Source of the DNA: Ophiura sarsii
Lineage: Eukaryota > Echinodermata > Ophiuroidea > Amphilepidida > Ophiuridae
Length of the DNA stretch: 64,000 nucleotides
Direction: 5' to 3'
Assembly (NCBI GenBank): GCA_035610835.1
Contig: CM069449.1
Coordinates: 13,039,855 to 13,103,854, forward strand
Part shown: positions 35,301 to 46,758 of the stretch, in pieces
Layout of the letters: each line of letters begins with the position of its first letter
Position numbering within the stretch: the first letter of the stretch is position 1
Program-made: the position numbers and the translations under genes
The notes under the pieces: model-generated
The model's input: the letters and a program-made list of their open reading frames with translations, nothing else
The model's database searches: none
What the model was told of the DNA's origin: nothing

Positions 35301-36518
35301 TAAAACATATCAAAATCTCATTGAACCAAACGCACTAATATAGAAACTAGAGCCATTTAAGTAAGCCTTTCCTAACAGTAAAGTCTATGGAGAGCGTCTT
35401 GGTGTTGTGCTCCCTTAATTATAGGACCAGGTTCCCGATCTCCCGCGTGCTTCGTTCCATTTTAGGTGTATTACACAATGCAATAAATAAAAGTCGGGTT
35501 TCACCCAAATCTATGCGTTTTGATATCTACTGGGCAGTGTATTTATGGCATAGGCCAACATTGTCCGGTTTAAAAAACAGGGGGGGGAGGGCATGTGGTT
35601 GCTCTATTTTATACAAAACCAGGCGTTATTTCAGTGATGTGTTATAGGTGGGTTAGGTCGACATAATCAGAGACTGATCAAAATCAAAATCAGTTGAATT
35701 TGAGACAAAAAGGTTTAATTTTAAGAGTGTAGGCCTAACAATTCAAAGCGTGCCGCGTCCAGAGTCAAAAGTTACAGGCAAAGTTACTGTAATCTAAACA
35801 GCATATGCCACTTCTGTTAATGTTATTTGGAGCCTTTAACGGGCACTGCCCTGATTTAGAAACCCATTGAAAACACACGCAAAAATTCTGCGAAATTTTT
35901 TATTTTCTAACTGCTATAAAAGAAAACGGGGATCAACGAAAAACCCGTTGTTTCGAAATCTATATAAATAAAAGGACGAATGTAAATCTTGTCCGCGAGT
36001 GTTCTCAGAGATGCCTTGACTTTCAACTCTGATTTTTGCGTACATTGATTGAGTACATATTGCCATTAAACCATTGGACACTAATTTTTGCAAAACTATT
36101 CAATTACTATGGAAATAACCAAAAAAACAGGTCGGTTGCTATGATTCACGTCTTCTATTCTTACCTCATGAAACTGGCCAACGCATGCGCATACCGCCGT
36201 TGGTGGAGCTGTTGCGGAGACAGGGAGGTAGCTACATGGGCGGGGTGGCATGGGAGACATGAACTTACTAAATTTAGGCAAATTGTTGATTTCTCTTGGC
36301 CGTTATCCAATAGACGAAAAACGACTTTCATACAACGATCCTGGGTTGCTACGTGTAGTGGTCGTTACTACTGTAACAACTACTGTAACAGCTGCTTGAC
36401 GTGGCAAGTATATGTACGCAAGAGCGATGCGTGCAAGTAATTAGTCTATGGTTGGCCACGCAACACTCCGCTACGCGATGGCCGGTCGTCACGCGTCACA
36501 CACGCGTAACAGACCTGT

Positions 36519-36833
36519 TTTATAGTGTGATCAGTTCCAAATTGGCGAAAATTCATGTGAGGCTAATTATATTTATCAGTGTGGGCACAAATAGAATACC
36601 TTGCCCACGGCTGGTGATTTTGCTTATTGCTTATTGTTTGTTAACTCCCTATAACAGCTACATTCTAGCTAAACTGGAAGTCCTCTGAAACAAGGCTATG
36701 GGTTACGCGATGGCCGCCACGCGACACACGTGTAACGGACCTGTGTTATAGTGTGATCAGTTCCAAATTAGCGCAAATTCATGTGAGGCTAATTATATTT
36801 ATCAGTGTGGGCACAAATAGAATACCTTGCCCA
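36519..36833. repeat. 88-bp direct repeat pair
   Basis: TATAGTGTGATCAGTTCCAA through ATAGAATACCTTGCCCAC occurs at 36519-36606 and 36746-36833. The flanks share ACACGCGTAAC/ACACGTGTAAC words. Confidence 0.85.
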
Positions 36834-37206
36834 CCGTTTGGTGCCATACCTGCGTATGATGTACAAACCACACTTTCAGCGCCCTCCGCACCATTGTGTC
36901 ATTATTTTGTCCCGTCCCGTTCGCTTTATTGCTATACAAACACCCCCACCCCTATCCTGAATGGGATACGGCTTATTGAAGGCGCAACACCAGTTTGTGT
37001 CATTATTTGTTCCGTGTTTCCTCCTGTATAGCTTTATTGCTACAACCCCTCCGGCCAGATGGGTTAGGCCTACCGTAGCAGAATGTCTTTCACAGTATGA
37101 GTATGCGTGATAAAAAAATACATATTGAAGGAAAAATTTAATGTTATTTGGCCAAACAATAAGCCGGATGGCACATAAAAAGTGCTTAAGAATGGATACC
37201 ATAAAT

Positions 37207-37496
37207 CAGTGGTTCTCAACCTTTTTGCCCCACTACCCCTTTTGACATTCCTGGTCAGTACCGTGACCCCCAAAAACAAAAATTGAAAAAAGAAACCAGC
37301 CGGATATCATAAATGAAACTGCTTAGTTTGGATGTGAGCGTAGCGAGCAGGAAATTTTGCATATTTGAACGTTTCTTTTGGGTTTTCTAAGCTTTTTTTA
37401 AAGCGAAATGTAGCACAGTTCCCCCAAAACCTATATTCACGAGCCCCTTATGACCCCCTGGAAAACCCCAAACGACCCCCAGGTTGAGAACCCCTG
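37207..37496. mobile_element. hAT-type MITE, TIR CAGTGGTTCTCAACC
   Basis: The ends are CAGTGGTTCTCAACC and GGTTGAGAACCCCTG, flanked by CCATAAAT at 37199-37206 and 37497-37504 (8 bp). These termini are a familiar hAT/Charlie-like signature. The element is 290 bp and non-coding. Confidence 0.9.
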
Positions 37497-38160
37497 CCAT
37501 AAATGATCATGATGAGAGCTCCGACCATTGGCCCGCCGACTAATACAACTAAAAGGCACACTATAAAAAAACTAAGTCCCTATGCTCTTCCTAATGAATT
37601 CCCGACTGATTCACGTGTACCTGGATATACAATATGCACATGGGGTAGGCCTATCTTGATAAGAGCATCTATCTGTGATGTGGATTCTAAGGGTGAATTG
37701 GATGGGGTAAGGCCATAAAGATCTGGATTGCAGATTATCATAAATGAAACTGCTTAGTTTGGATGTGAGCGTAGCGAGCAGGAAATTTTGCATATTTGAA
37801 CGTTTCTTTTGGGTTTTCTAAGCTTTTTTAAAGCGAAATGTAGCACAGTTCCCCCAAAACCTATATTCACAAGCCCCTCATGACCCCCTGGAAAACCCCA
37901 AATGACCCCCAGGTTGAACCCCTGCCATAAATGATCATGATGAGAGCTCCGACCATTGGCCCGCCGACTAATACAACTAAAAGGCACACTATAAAAAAAC
38001 TAAGTCCCTATGCGCTTCCTAATAAATTCCCGACTGATTCACGTGTACCTGGATATACAATATGCACATGCGGTAGGCCTATCTTGATAAGGGCATCTAT
38101 CTGTGATGTGGATTCTAAGGGTGAATTGGATATGGGGTAAGGCCATAAAGATCTGGATTG
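37308..38160. repeat. 428-bp tandem duplication including half of the hAT MITE
   Basis: ATCATAAATGAAACTGCTTA begins both units, at 37308 and 37736. Each has the right half of the hAT MITE and the following 240 bp of flank. The duplication therefore came after the MITE insertion. Confidence 0.9.
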
Positions 38161-38169
38161 CAGATTTGC

Positions 38170-38235
38170 AATTGAAATCAAATCATGAAGATCTTCCAAG
38201 TAACAGAGCCATACAATTTTTAATTACTTCAAAAT
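38170..38235. repeat. Fragment related to the foldback at 10117
   Basis: Words CCAAGTAACAGAGCCATAC and TAATTACTTCAAAATCA parallel the inner arm of 10117-10487. Confidence 0.5.
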
Positions 38236-38320
38236 CAAGGTTTGAATACGTTGAAATAAACGGCGAAGTGCAGTGTGCTCCGGTAACTTATTTTCTGAGC
38301 GGATTGTCCCCGTTTTATCG

Positions 38321-39260
38321 TAGTGTCGGAGGTACAAAATATCATTGGTTGTGTCGTGTTTTTACAAGGAAAATATGACAGGGGGTCATGAAATTAATAC
38401 CATTGTAATGGGAGGGGGGGGGAACAAGATCTATAGGGGGCATAGGCCTGATTAGTTTCTTAACCCGATGCTAAATGCAACAAAATTCAACAAAACTGAG
38501 CACCGCACCGCACCGCAATTATGGTAGTACACAACATAGACCTCGAAAAGTTATTTGGGAGCGTGACCCCTGAGCATTATTCACGCTCACCGACATCCGC
38601 ACACATCATTGTGTCATTATTTGTCCCGGTGTCCTCTCCCGTTATAGCTTTATTGCTAGAATACACCCCCATCCCAAATGGGTACGGGTTATTGAGCCCC
38701 ACGTTGAGAGCGCAACCCCAGCCCAGCGAGATGCCCGATCACCTACTTGGACTCCGGCTCAACGTGGCCATCCTCGGGGCGGCAGACACAATTTTTTGTG
38801 TCATTATTTGTTCCGTATTTAACGCTTTAGGATACCCCCATGATCAAGTACCTGATTATCAAGGGCATAGGGCCCCCTTCAGTTGCGTGCGCAAAGTGCG
38901 GTTTTTTTGACCGTGCGATATTTTTTGAACCCACCCACACTTACGTGAAATTCACAAAAAAATGTGGGGCTATACCTTTTACTTTTTTTGGGTACATCCG
39001 GGGAATTGAGAAGACTCTGAGTCGGGGGAATTTCACTCACAATATCCTGCGCACTCCCGGACTGGGCCCCTTGATTATTAATGGCACATGGTATGTTATG
39101 GATTATTTTAGGGGGCTGTCATTTTCTTCGTTAAGGGGGCCAGGGTCGGAGGTACCAAATATCATTGGAGGTGTCGTGTTTTTACACGGAAAATAGGGGG
39201 GAGGGGTGGTCATGAAATAAATACCATTGTCAGGGGGGGGGGGGGGGGGGGGGGGGGGGG
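38321..39260. repeat. Diverged direct repeats ending in poly-G
   Basis: GTCGGAGGTAC.AAATATCATT through ATACCATTGT plus a G run occurs at 38325-38418 and again at 39147-39260, the second with 28 G (39233-39260). The segment around 38590-38830 also resembles 36880-37030 (GTGTCATTATTTGT.CCG). No gene is supported. Confidence 0.6.
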
Positions 39261-39540
39261 TCAAAACTAAATTTTAGTCCAAAAAAATCTTTCTTTTTTT
39301 CTTTCTACATTTGTATACCCTTATTTTTAATTTTCCCTTCCGCATCAACTCCCCCCCCCCCCCCAATAGGGCCTATTCCGAATGTAACCATTAATAGGCC
39401 TGAGAATGGGAGTGGTCATAACAATAATTACGTTCGTTGAGCGGGGTGGGGGGGGGCATACAAAATGACGATACATGACATTTTGGGACCGCGTACCAAA
39501 AAAAAGACCACCTCTATAATAAACCGCTCAAGGGGAGGCT

Positions 39541-39586
39541 CACTACTAGCGGGGCCCGCGCAAAGCGCGGGTTCCCGCTAGTAAAT
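39541..39586. repeat. GC-rich hairpin ending CTAGTA (Helitron-like end?)
   Basis: ACTAGCGGGGCCCGCGC, then AAA, then GCGCGGG and CCCGCTAGT form nested inverted repeats. A GC-rich hairpin close to a CTAG-type 3' end is typical of Helitrons. No matching 5' end was proved, so this stays a suggestion. Confidence 0.35.
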
Positions 39587-40019
39587 AAATAAATGAATGA
39601 AATAAAGTCGCTTCCAAATTGTACAGTTCCAAACATGCGTATCGGTAGAACGTTGAAGTTCACAGAACGCGGTTAATGTATTGACAACAACAAGTTCACT
39701 CCCTCTGAAAATTACTCCCTCTGAAAAGTTAAGTTGTTTTGAACGCGATGTCTACGTGAAGAGAACCCAGTGGAGATGATTTGTGTCGTGATGATTCTAT
39801 TTTTAATTGAACATTTCAACTTTCTGTCGTGGGGTATGGGGGCGATAAAACTTCAAACATGGCCAAGCAAAGAAGGAAAATACACTTGACTTGAGTATAC
39901 ACTTATACAGAGTATCAGGTCATTTGTGGTAACATGTTTAAAATATAAATTACATAATCATAATTTGATAAAGATTAATAATAATAAGAAGTTTGTCACT
40001 TTTAAACATTATTTTAAAC

Positions 40020-40337
40020 CGTTCGGTGAGCTGATATCGAAATGTCAAGACGCGACGCAATGACAACAAACAGCTCGTTGCTATCGGGTCAATAAATTAA
40101 TCACATGATCGAACCAATTTCCGGTTAGCCGTCTAATCTTGCGGCGGGCTGTTTCTACATAGCTCCCGCCGGCTTTAGATGTCTTATCTACCACCGCTAT
40201 CCTACTTTTTGAGGATAATTTGCCGGTGGTAGATTAGCAGGCTAACGGCGTCAGGGACTGTTTCTACAGAGCTGTTAGACGTCTACCCCCGTGTTCAGCG
40301 GCTAATGACTCTCTGTAGAAACACACTCTAAGAGAGA
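40020..40337 (-). mobile_element. GTTTCTACA-motif element end
   Basis: CTGTTTCTACATAGC at about 40148, CTGTTTCTACAGAGC at 40259 and CTCTGTAGAAACACACTC at 40312 are repeated subterminal words, shared with 27968-28080 and with 43464-43481. GACGGCTAA-type words also occur in both. Likely one DNA transposon family, possibly PIF/Harbinger-like. Confidence 0.4.
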
Positions 40338-40340
40338 CTA

Positions 40341-43300
40341 CCCAGCAAACACAGAACGTTTCCGCAACGTTGCACCTAGGTTGCAGTTAGGTTGCGTCAT
40401 TTAAAACGTTTTAACAACGTTTTTATAACGTTACGGTTTGGTTGTGATTTGGTTGTTTTAAGTTGGTCCGTTGAAACGTGAGCAAAACGTTCTCTGAACG
40501 TTAAAGTTTAGTTCTAGTTTGGTTGCACTTAGGTTGTGGTTAGGTTGTCATTATAAACGTTCTTACAACGTTATTATGACGTTGCGGTTTGTTTGTTTTA
40601 GGTTGGTTCTTGGAAACGTGATTAAAACGTTCTCTGAACGTTGCATGTTGATCATCGGAAACGTTTACATAATGTTTTAACAACGTTGTAACACTCAAAT
40701 AGTTGGTTGTTTTAGTTTAATCCTTTAAACGTGAAAAAGATGTTCCATGAACGTTGTAGTTTAAGTTCTAGTTTGGTTGCACTAAGGTTCTGGTTAGGTT
40801 GTCATTAAATACGTTCTTACAGCGTTATTATAACGTTGCGGGTTGTTTGTTTTAAGTACCAAATCACACCCAACCGCAACGTTATATATAACGTTGTAGA
40901 AACGTTTTAATGACAACCTAACCACAACCTAAGTGCAACCAAACTAGAACTTCACTGCAACGTTCAGAGAACGTTTTGCTCACGTTTCAACGGACCAACC
41001 TAAAACAACCAAATCACACCCAAACCGCAACGTTATAATAATGTTGTAGAAACGTTTTAATGACAACCTAACCACAACCTAAGTGCAACCTAACTAGAAC
41101 TTAACTGCAACGTTCAGAGAACGTTTTGCTCACGTTTCCATGGACCAACCTAAAAGAACCAAATCACACCCAAACCGCAACGTTATAATAACGTTGTAGA
41201 AACGTTTTAATGACAACCTAACCACAACCTAAGTGCAACCAAACTAGAACTTAACTGCAACGTTCAGAGAACTTTTTGCTCACGTTTCCATTGACCAACC
41301 TAAAACAACCAAATCACACCCAAACAGCAACGTTATAATAACGTTGTAGAAACGTTTTAATGACAACCTAACCACAACCTAAGTGCAACCAAACTAGAAC
41401 TTAACTGCAACGTTCTGAAAACATTTGGCTCACGTTTCCATGGACTAATTAAATAATGAATTACATTTTATTTAAAAAGGTTTATTACGAATCAAAATGT
41501 TAATACAAAACAATTTGGCATTACAAATTTGATGTACTAATCTAGGCGTATACAGGGTGACCCAAAAATGTTAACACTCTGGGCACATAAGATATCTTAA
41601 AAGGACAGGAACACACGGGTCTAATCTTGATGTATAATGAAAGCTGAGTAAATAAGCTTTCATTTGCATTTTATTGCGTTCCAATTGGTTATTTAGAACG
41701 GGAGATATGCTTCAGCAAACATGAGGAAGCAAAATCGGCTTGGTCCAATTTGCATTAATTACAACTATGATTACGAACTTGTAAGAATGCCAAAAACATC
41801 ATTGTACAGTAATTCAAAAGTAACAATACCTTTGCAACATTTAATCATAAGTTAGAATGTATCGATTATTGAATATAATTGAATCTTTTCATTCATTTAT
41901 CCAACGATACAAGCAAGTTATAACAGGTGGTATTACCATTGACATTAATTGGATGGACCATTTCAACAAAGAGCATGAAATGTTTCAATTTCAATTTTAA
42001 AGACTGCTTTACTGACTTTCTGGTTTCCTTGTGAACTTAGGCATTTTTATGCTTTTCCGTTAGTTCCCGTTTTAACTCAAGCGCAATATGCTCTTTTCTA
42101 AGCGTGTAAATCCGTTAAAGTTTGAATCGAATTCGTTCCTCGTGGGTATTGCACATGGAAAAAGAGTATAGAACTTGAACTCATGACAAAATACCTGTAT
42201 AATTTATGTGGAATATATTTATTTATGTCTTTTAAGCTTGAAAAGAATCTGGCTTCATCACGACGTTCATATAACGTTCATATAACGTTTACACAACCAA
42301 ATTATGTTACCTGGGCTGTAATCGCTAATTTGCATATTTTACCTGGCCTTACATGAGTCGAGTAAATTGTGGAAATAGCTCATTAGCATAATTTTAATGG
42401 TACAAAAATTAGCACGGTGCTCGTTTGTAACCTTTAAATTATGGTAATGAGCTAATTTGCAACTTTTATTTATTTAAACCTTTTTTTTTTTTTAAATTTA
42501 AGTCGATACATACATTTAACAGCTTTTAACACCATAGAAAGTATTTTGATCTGTATACGTAAGTTCTCATATGTATAGCTAAAGGCAAGTCATTGTTCAC
42601 TAATGCCATATACATTGAGCAAGAACATAGAACACATGAAAAGGTCAATGCCCGCCCCATCCCTCTATAATACCACTACCATTCCCTGGTTGCCATGGTG
42701 TAACTAACCGAATTTGATGAAAGTTTTTTACACGTTTGGGATAACGTTGTGAAAACGTTCAAGACTAACGTTCATACAACATAAAAATGTGTCGACAAAT
42801 AAACGTTCTTTGAACGTTTAATCATAACGTTCCAAGAACGAAAGTGAAACGTTGTCACGACGTTCCAACAACGTAATAAATAGGTTATAAAAACGTCATT
42901 TGGACGTAATGGTATAACTAACAGAAGTTTTTTAAACGTTTGGGACGTTGTTATAACGTTGTGAAAACGTTCATAACTAACGTTCAAACAACGTAAAAAT
43001 GTGTCGACAAATAAACGTTCTTCTAACGTTGGATCGCAACGTTCCATGAACGTTGTCACGACGTTCCGATAACGTAATAAAGACAGTATAAAAACGTCAT
43101 TTGGACGTAATGGTATAACTAACAGAATTTCAAGAAAGTGTTTTAAACGTTTAGGACGTTGTGATAACGTTGTGAAAACGTTCATGCCTAACGTTCATAC
43201 AACGTAAAAATGTGTCGACAAATAAACGTTCTCCTAACGTTGGATCACGTTCACAACGTTCTTTGAACTTTTAATCATAACGTTCCAAGAACGAAAGTGA

Positions 43301-43343
43301 AACCTTGCCACGACGTTCCAACAACGTAATATGGTTAGCTGGG
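40341..43343. mobile_element. 3 kb composite foldback rich in AACGTT, CCCAGC ends
   Basis: Bounded by CCCAGC and GCTGGG with TA on both sides. The left part (40350-40850) is diverged direct copies of one unit. The same unit is inverted and repeated four times with a 150-bp period (40861, 41011, 41161, 41311). A middle section (41450-42730) is mostly unique. The right part has three copies of a different 212-bp unit (GTGTCGACAAATAAACGTTC at 42789, 43001, 43212). AACGTT occurs throughout. The 137-codon minus-strand frame at 42772-43185 is repeat-derived. Confidence 0.75.
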
Positions 43344-43345
43344 TA

Positions 43346-43640
43346 GGGTCTATGCCAGAAAAGTGTGCATATTTCAACTCTTCAGAGTTAGAGCTTTCCA
43401 GTGATATATAATTTGTCAGTGGGTAATGTTTAGTAAGTAATTTTGTGCAATAATCTTGACTCTCTGTAGAAACACACTCGAAGAGTGACTGGTATACCCT
43501 ATGCCAGAAAAGTGTGCATATTTCAACTCTTTAGAGTTAGAGCTTTCCAGTGATATATAATTTGTCAGTGGGTAATGTTTAGTATAGTAATTTTGTGCGA
43601 TAATCTTTTCAACGTAAAATATATGTCGCTAATTTAAAGA
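43346..43640. repeat. 149-bp tandem repeat, host of the AACGTT foldback
   Basis: ATGCCAGAAAAGTGTGCATA starts at 43352 and 43501. The spacer CTCTCTGTAGAAACACACTC (about 43462) also occurs immediately left of the foldback (40311). The array therefore existed before the insertion and provides an internal empty site. Confidence 0.8.
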
Positions 43641-43725
43641 TAATTAGATAATTAATTAGTAACCGGTTTATTACCTTTATAATAAGTTTAAGTAATAACT
43701 GAATTTAACAATTGACTGACTGTAA

Positions 43726-44573
43726 GGCCAAAAAAAATTAATTGTTTGGTTGTCCTCCACACAGCTGAGAGTTGAGGTGCGGGCGGGCGGATTTTTATTT
43801 TATTTTTATTTTTATTTTTATTTTTATTTTAAAATTAAATGGGAACTCAGTCCCAGGTATTGTAGTGTTGTAGTGAAGCTCTGCATAGTTCCCCACGTTC
43901 TCAATGTCGGTTATGTAAACCTCCACTATTGTTGAATGAGTTGCAACACTGCAAACTCATTCAAGTAACATTTTTAAAACGAGCGTCGCGATGGGTAGAC
44001 ACAGCGTAGGTCGCCATTACAATTCTTGTCTTGTTTTGCCTAAAAGAACGTTGAGTTGATGTGCAAGCTTTAGCAATTTACGCATGAAAATATTAATAAA
44101 ACCTATATTTTTCGTACTAAATGCAGAACAAAAATGTTTTATACGGTGTTGAAATTAATAATGAAGCTGTTTTGCGAAATTTTCTTGTACAAATATACCC
44201 CAAAAAACATTTTTTTATATTTTCTCATAACACAATTTTTAAAATAAATTAATTAATTGCACGTTCAGCGAATTTTTGTATTTATAGTCCTTTTAATAGT
44301 CCCGACGCCCGTGCGATGTTATACAATGAACATCGTGTAACCACTGGTTACATGGAATTGCGTACTGAGATGATGTTGCAGTGCTTTGATTGCCGATGAA
44401 ACGGAGTTGGTCTGTTCGAATACTTAGGTTGTATATTAAAACGATACATTTGGGCTGTCAAATTGTTCAAAAAAATGAAATAAAAACTTTTTAAAAATAA
44501 AAAACATATTCGTGCGGCCCTGAAATTACGTGCGGGCGGTCGAGGACAACCAAACAATTAATTTTTTTTGGCC
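43726..44573. mobile_element. PIF/Harbinger-like element, perfect 32-bp TIR, TAA duplication
   Basis: 43726-43757 (GGCCAAAAAAAATTAATTG...GTCCTC) is exactly inverted at 44542-44573. TAA flanks both ends (43723-43725, 44574-44576). A 3-bp TWA duplication with a GGC-type end fits PIF/Harbinger. The 848-bp body has no transposase. A TTTTTA array lies at 43792-43830. Confidence 0.9.
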
Positions 44574-44579
44574 TAAGGT

Positions 44580-45545
44580 ATTGGCCACGCGTTTTGAGGT
44601 GGACCCATTTCCGTAACATCGTGTGATTTTCCAGAAATCGCTCCATTTTTTTTAATTTGGTGTAATTTTGTTGTTTGACATCCAACCCCCTTAAAATTAT
44701 ACATTTTCAGAAAGGAAATTGTCTCAGGAATCAAGAAATACAATCAGAAAAGTATTTTTTTGAAAAAATGAATGTGTAATTTTTGTTCCCCATATATCTT
44801 TCATAATGTCACAAAGATTTCTTGAGACACTTTTTCAGTGAAATGTTGCTCAAAATACTTGGTCAAAATCTGAAACGGGTTGCCGAATTCAGCAGTCACG
44901 ATACATAGAAAATGGGGAAAATACCCTCAATTTAAAAGAGTTGCCTGACCATGAAGATACTCTGACACCAAACTGACACTTTTCAAATAACTTCATTAGA
45001 GACATATCTTAAAACATATGTTTTAAAAAAAATGGTGCAATATTGCTGACATTGGTTTTCGGGGGGGAGGGGGGGGGGGGTCAAGTTAGGGTCAAAAACA
45101 CTTTAAAAGATTTTTTGGAAGGCTGTATCCAAGTCATACTTGTAAAGTATAATCAGTGCATAACTTTGCATATAGGTAGTACTACTGCTTGGCTACAGTC
45201 CCCCAAAATTTGGATTAAAAAAATTACTTGTACTTTTTGCGTTAGGTTAGGACCCCCAGGACCTGCCCCCCGAACATTGGTCCAAACCAGACTTTGGCCC
45301 ATTTTTAGGCCCTTGTCATTTAAAACTGGAACATTCTACAATTTTGTTGATAAAAGTTTTAAAATCAGCATAAAAAGTCTGTTTTAGATACCAAATCTCA
45401 ATATTCTAGGGGGTTTACTTCTTGAGATAATGGCCGCTCAACATGGACTTTAAAGGGTTAAAGACCATCATGTGATTATGATAATTTAAGATCGTACTAA
45501 TACTTTAACATACTTTCACATGTTTTTGAATCTGTTCCTTAATAT
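44580..45545. other. No recognised gene; G-rich patch
   Basis: Intergenic or intronic sequence. GGGGGGGAGGGGGGGGGGGG at about 45061 is the only notable feature. The 114-codon plus-strand frame at 45043-45387 spans that patch and has no family resemblance. Confidence 0.4.
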
Positions 45546-45549
45546 TCAG

Positions 45550-45593
45550 GACCGTTTTTCAAGTGTAATGTGTGCGGTGATACGTTCGACAAG
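45550..45593 (+). CDS. Internal exon of an unrecognised gene (CxxC, half zinc-finger-like)
   Basis: 44 bp between a pyrimidine-rich acceptor (TTAATATTCAG) and donor GTATAT. With one base from an upstream exon it reads PFFKCNVCGDTFDK and ends in phase 0, compatible with the exons at 45960 and 57181. FKCNVCGDTF looks like the first half of a C2H2 finger (C-x2-C-x3-F). The His pair is not supplied by either downstream exon, so it is not a classical finger as assembled. The upstream exon was not found in this window. Alternative: chance resemblance in an intron. Confidence 0.4.
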
Positions 45594-45959
45594 GTATATA
45601 GCAACTGCTTTATTAACTACTCGCAGCCACCATTATGAGAGGTGTCCATGCACGTCCAGCTCAATATAAGGTGAATATAATTAGGGGCCTGATCCTTCGA
45701 CCCTCTTTGGCCTTTCGATCATCCCACAATTTGATTTTGATGTTGTATTTTTATCGTTTTCATCTCTGATTTTGTTGCAATGTGATTTGTTAATTCTGAA
45801 AATAAAATTGATTTGATGTGATATATGATCGTATCTTATCATAATGGGACGGGATATGAAATCTTTAGTCTGAAACTACTGAAAATTCTAAAACGGCTCT
45901 CGCTAAGAAGAGCAATAGGACATTTTTGAATGACTACCGATTTACTATACTATTTCCAG

Positions 45960-46037
45960 GAACAATTGGGTAACAGAACTGCTGTGTTTGGTGACCACGA
46001 TGTGCAAGAAACATCTAGAACAAGCACTATAACCACC
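45960..46037 (+). CDS. Internal 78-bp exon, phase 0-0, probable cassette
   Basis: Acceptor TACTATTTCCAG and donor GTAAGTA bound 26 codons reading EQLGNRTAVFGDHDVQ, then ETSRTSTITT. Both ends are in phase 0, so it can be skipped without a frameshift. It starts with EQL, as does the next exon at 57181, which suggests an old exon duplication. Charged and Ser/Thr-rich; no domain recognised. The intron after it (11.1 kb) holds the tRNA-like array element. Confidence 0.5.
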
Positions 46038-46479
46038 GTAAGTAGATCAGCGTTGGAAGTAAGCCTTTTTTGGGTAGCATTTTTGCCCAGGAAGAAAACA
46101 CAAATTTGTAGGCAAAAAACGAGAGGCTAGTTTTCTACTTACAACCAAGATTTCCTGAGATTTCACTTTTTGCAATCAAAAACCGAGAAATCACGCGAAA
46201 ATAAACCAAATGCAAGATTGTGTACCGCTATAAAATCTGTCACTCACGCAATAGCAATGACCGAAAAAAATCACCCCAAAATATCGCTATTTTAAAAGTA
46301 AATAAGCTTACTTTTTAGTCCCATTTTCATACCTACATAACAGCATATTAATTTTGCAAGTTATTCCTGATGAGAGGTTTCATGATGTTCATTATATTCC
46401 AATTAAGAGCTGCCTTAATTCAGCTTTTTTTATTTCAAAGATTTTTCTATTTTCCGATTGCGCAATTAAGTAATCTCAA

Positions 46480-46640
46480 TGAGGCGCGGATACAGGGAGG
46501 GGGGGGGGGGCTTTGCCCCCTCCCCCCCTCCACCAAAAAAAAGAAAAAGAAAAAAAAGGGAAGAAAGAAAAAAAGGGAAAGAGAGAGGAAGAAGTGGGGA
46601 TAAAGCAAAAAGAAAAGGGTGGAGGAGGAGGGTACAACAA
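46480..46640. repeat. Strand-asymmetric poly-purine stretch
   Basis: G/A-only runs (GGAGGGGGGGGGGG, then AAGAAAAAGAAAAAAAGGGAA and beyond) interrupted by a short C run. Six overlapping open frames here are purely compositional. Confidence 0.85.
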
Positions 46641-46748
46641 GGCGGGAGGAAAGGCATGCGAGGGACAAGAACATTTGAAGTTTACTGGAATTTGGTCGGG
46701 ATACATACACGTACGTTGACGAGAAATCTGATATTTTGGAGGTAACTA

Positions 46749-46758
46749 TAGTTTATTA
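46749..46758 (+). repeat. Target-site duplication, left copy
   Basis: TAGTTTATTA, identical to 55361-55370 and directly outside both TIR tips. Two more bases (TA) match but could belong to the TIR. Confidence 0.8.

Noticed and set aside
36036..36440. 134-codon plus-strand ORF
   Set aside because: Trp/Cys-rich low-plausibility translation, no domain or splice context, next to local repeats.
42772..43185. 137-codon minus-strand ORF
   Set aside because: Built from the 212-bp AACGTT repeats.
46447..46745. Overlapping Pro/Phe/Lys-rich ORFs
   Set aside because: Products of the poly-purine/poly-pyrimidine tract.
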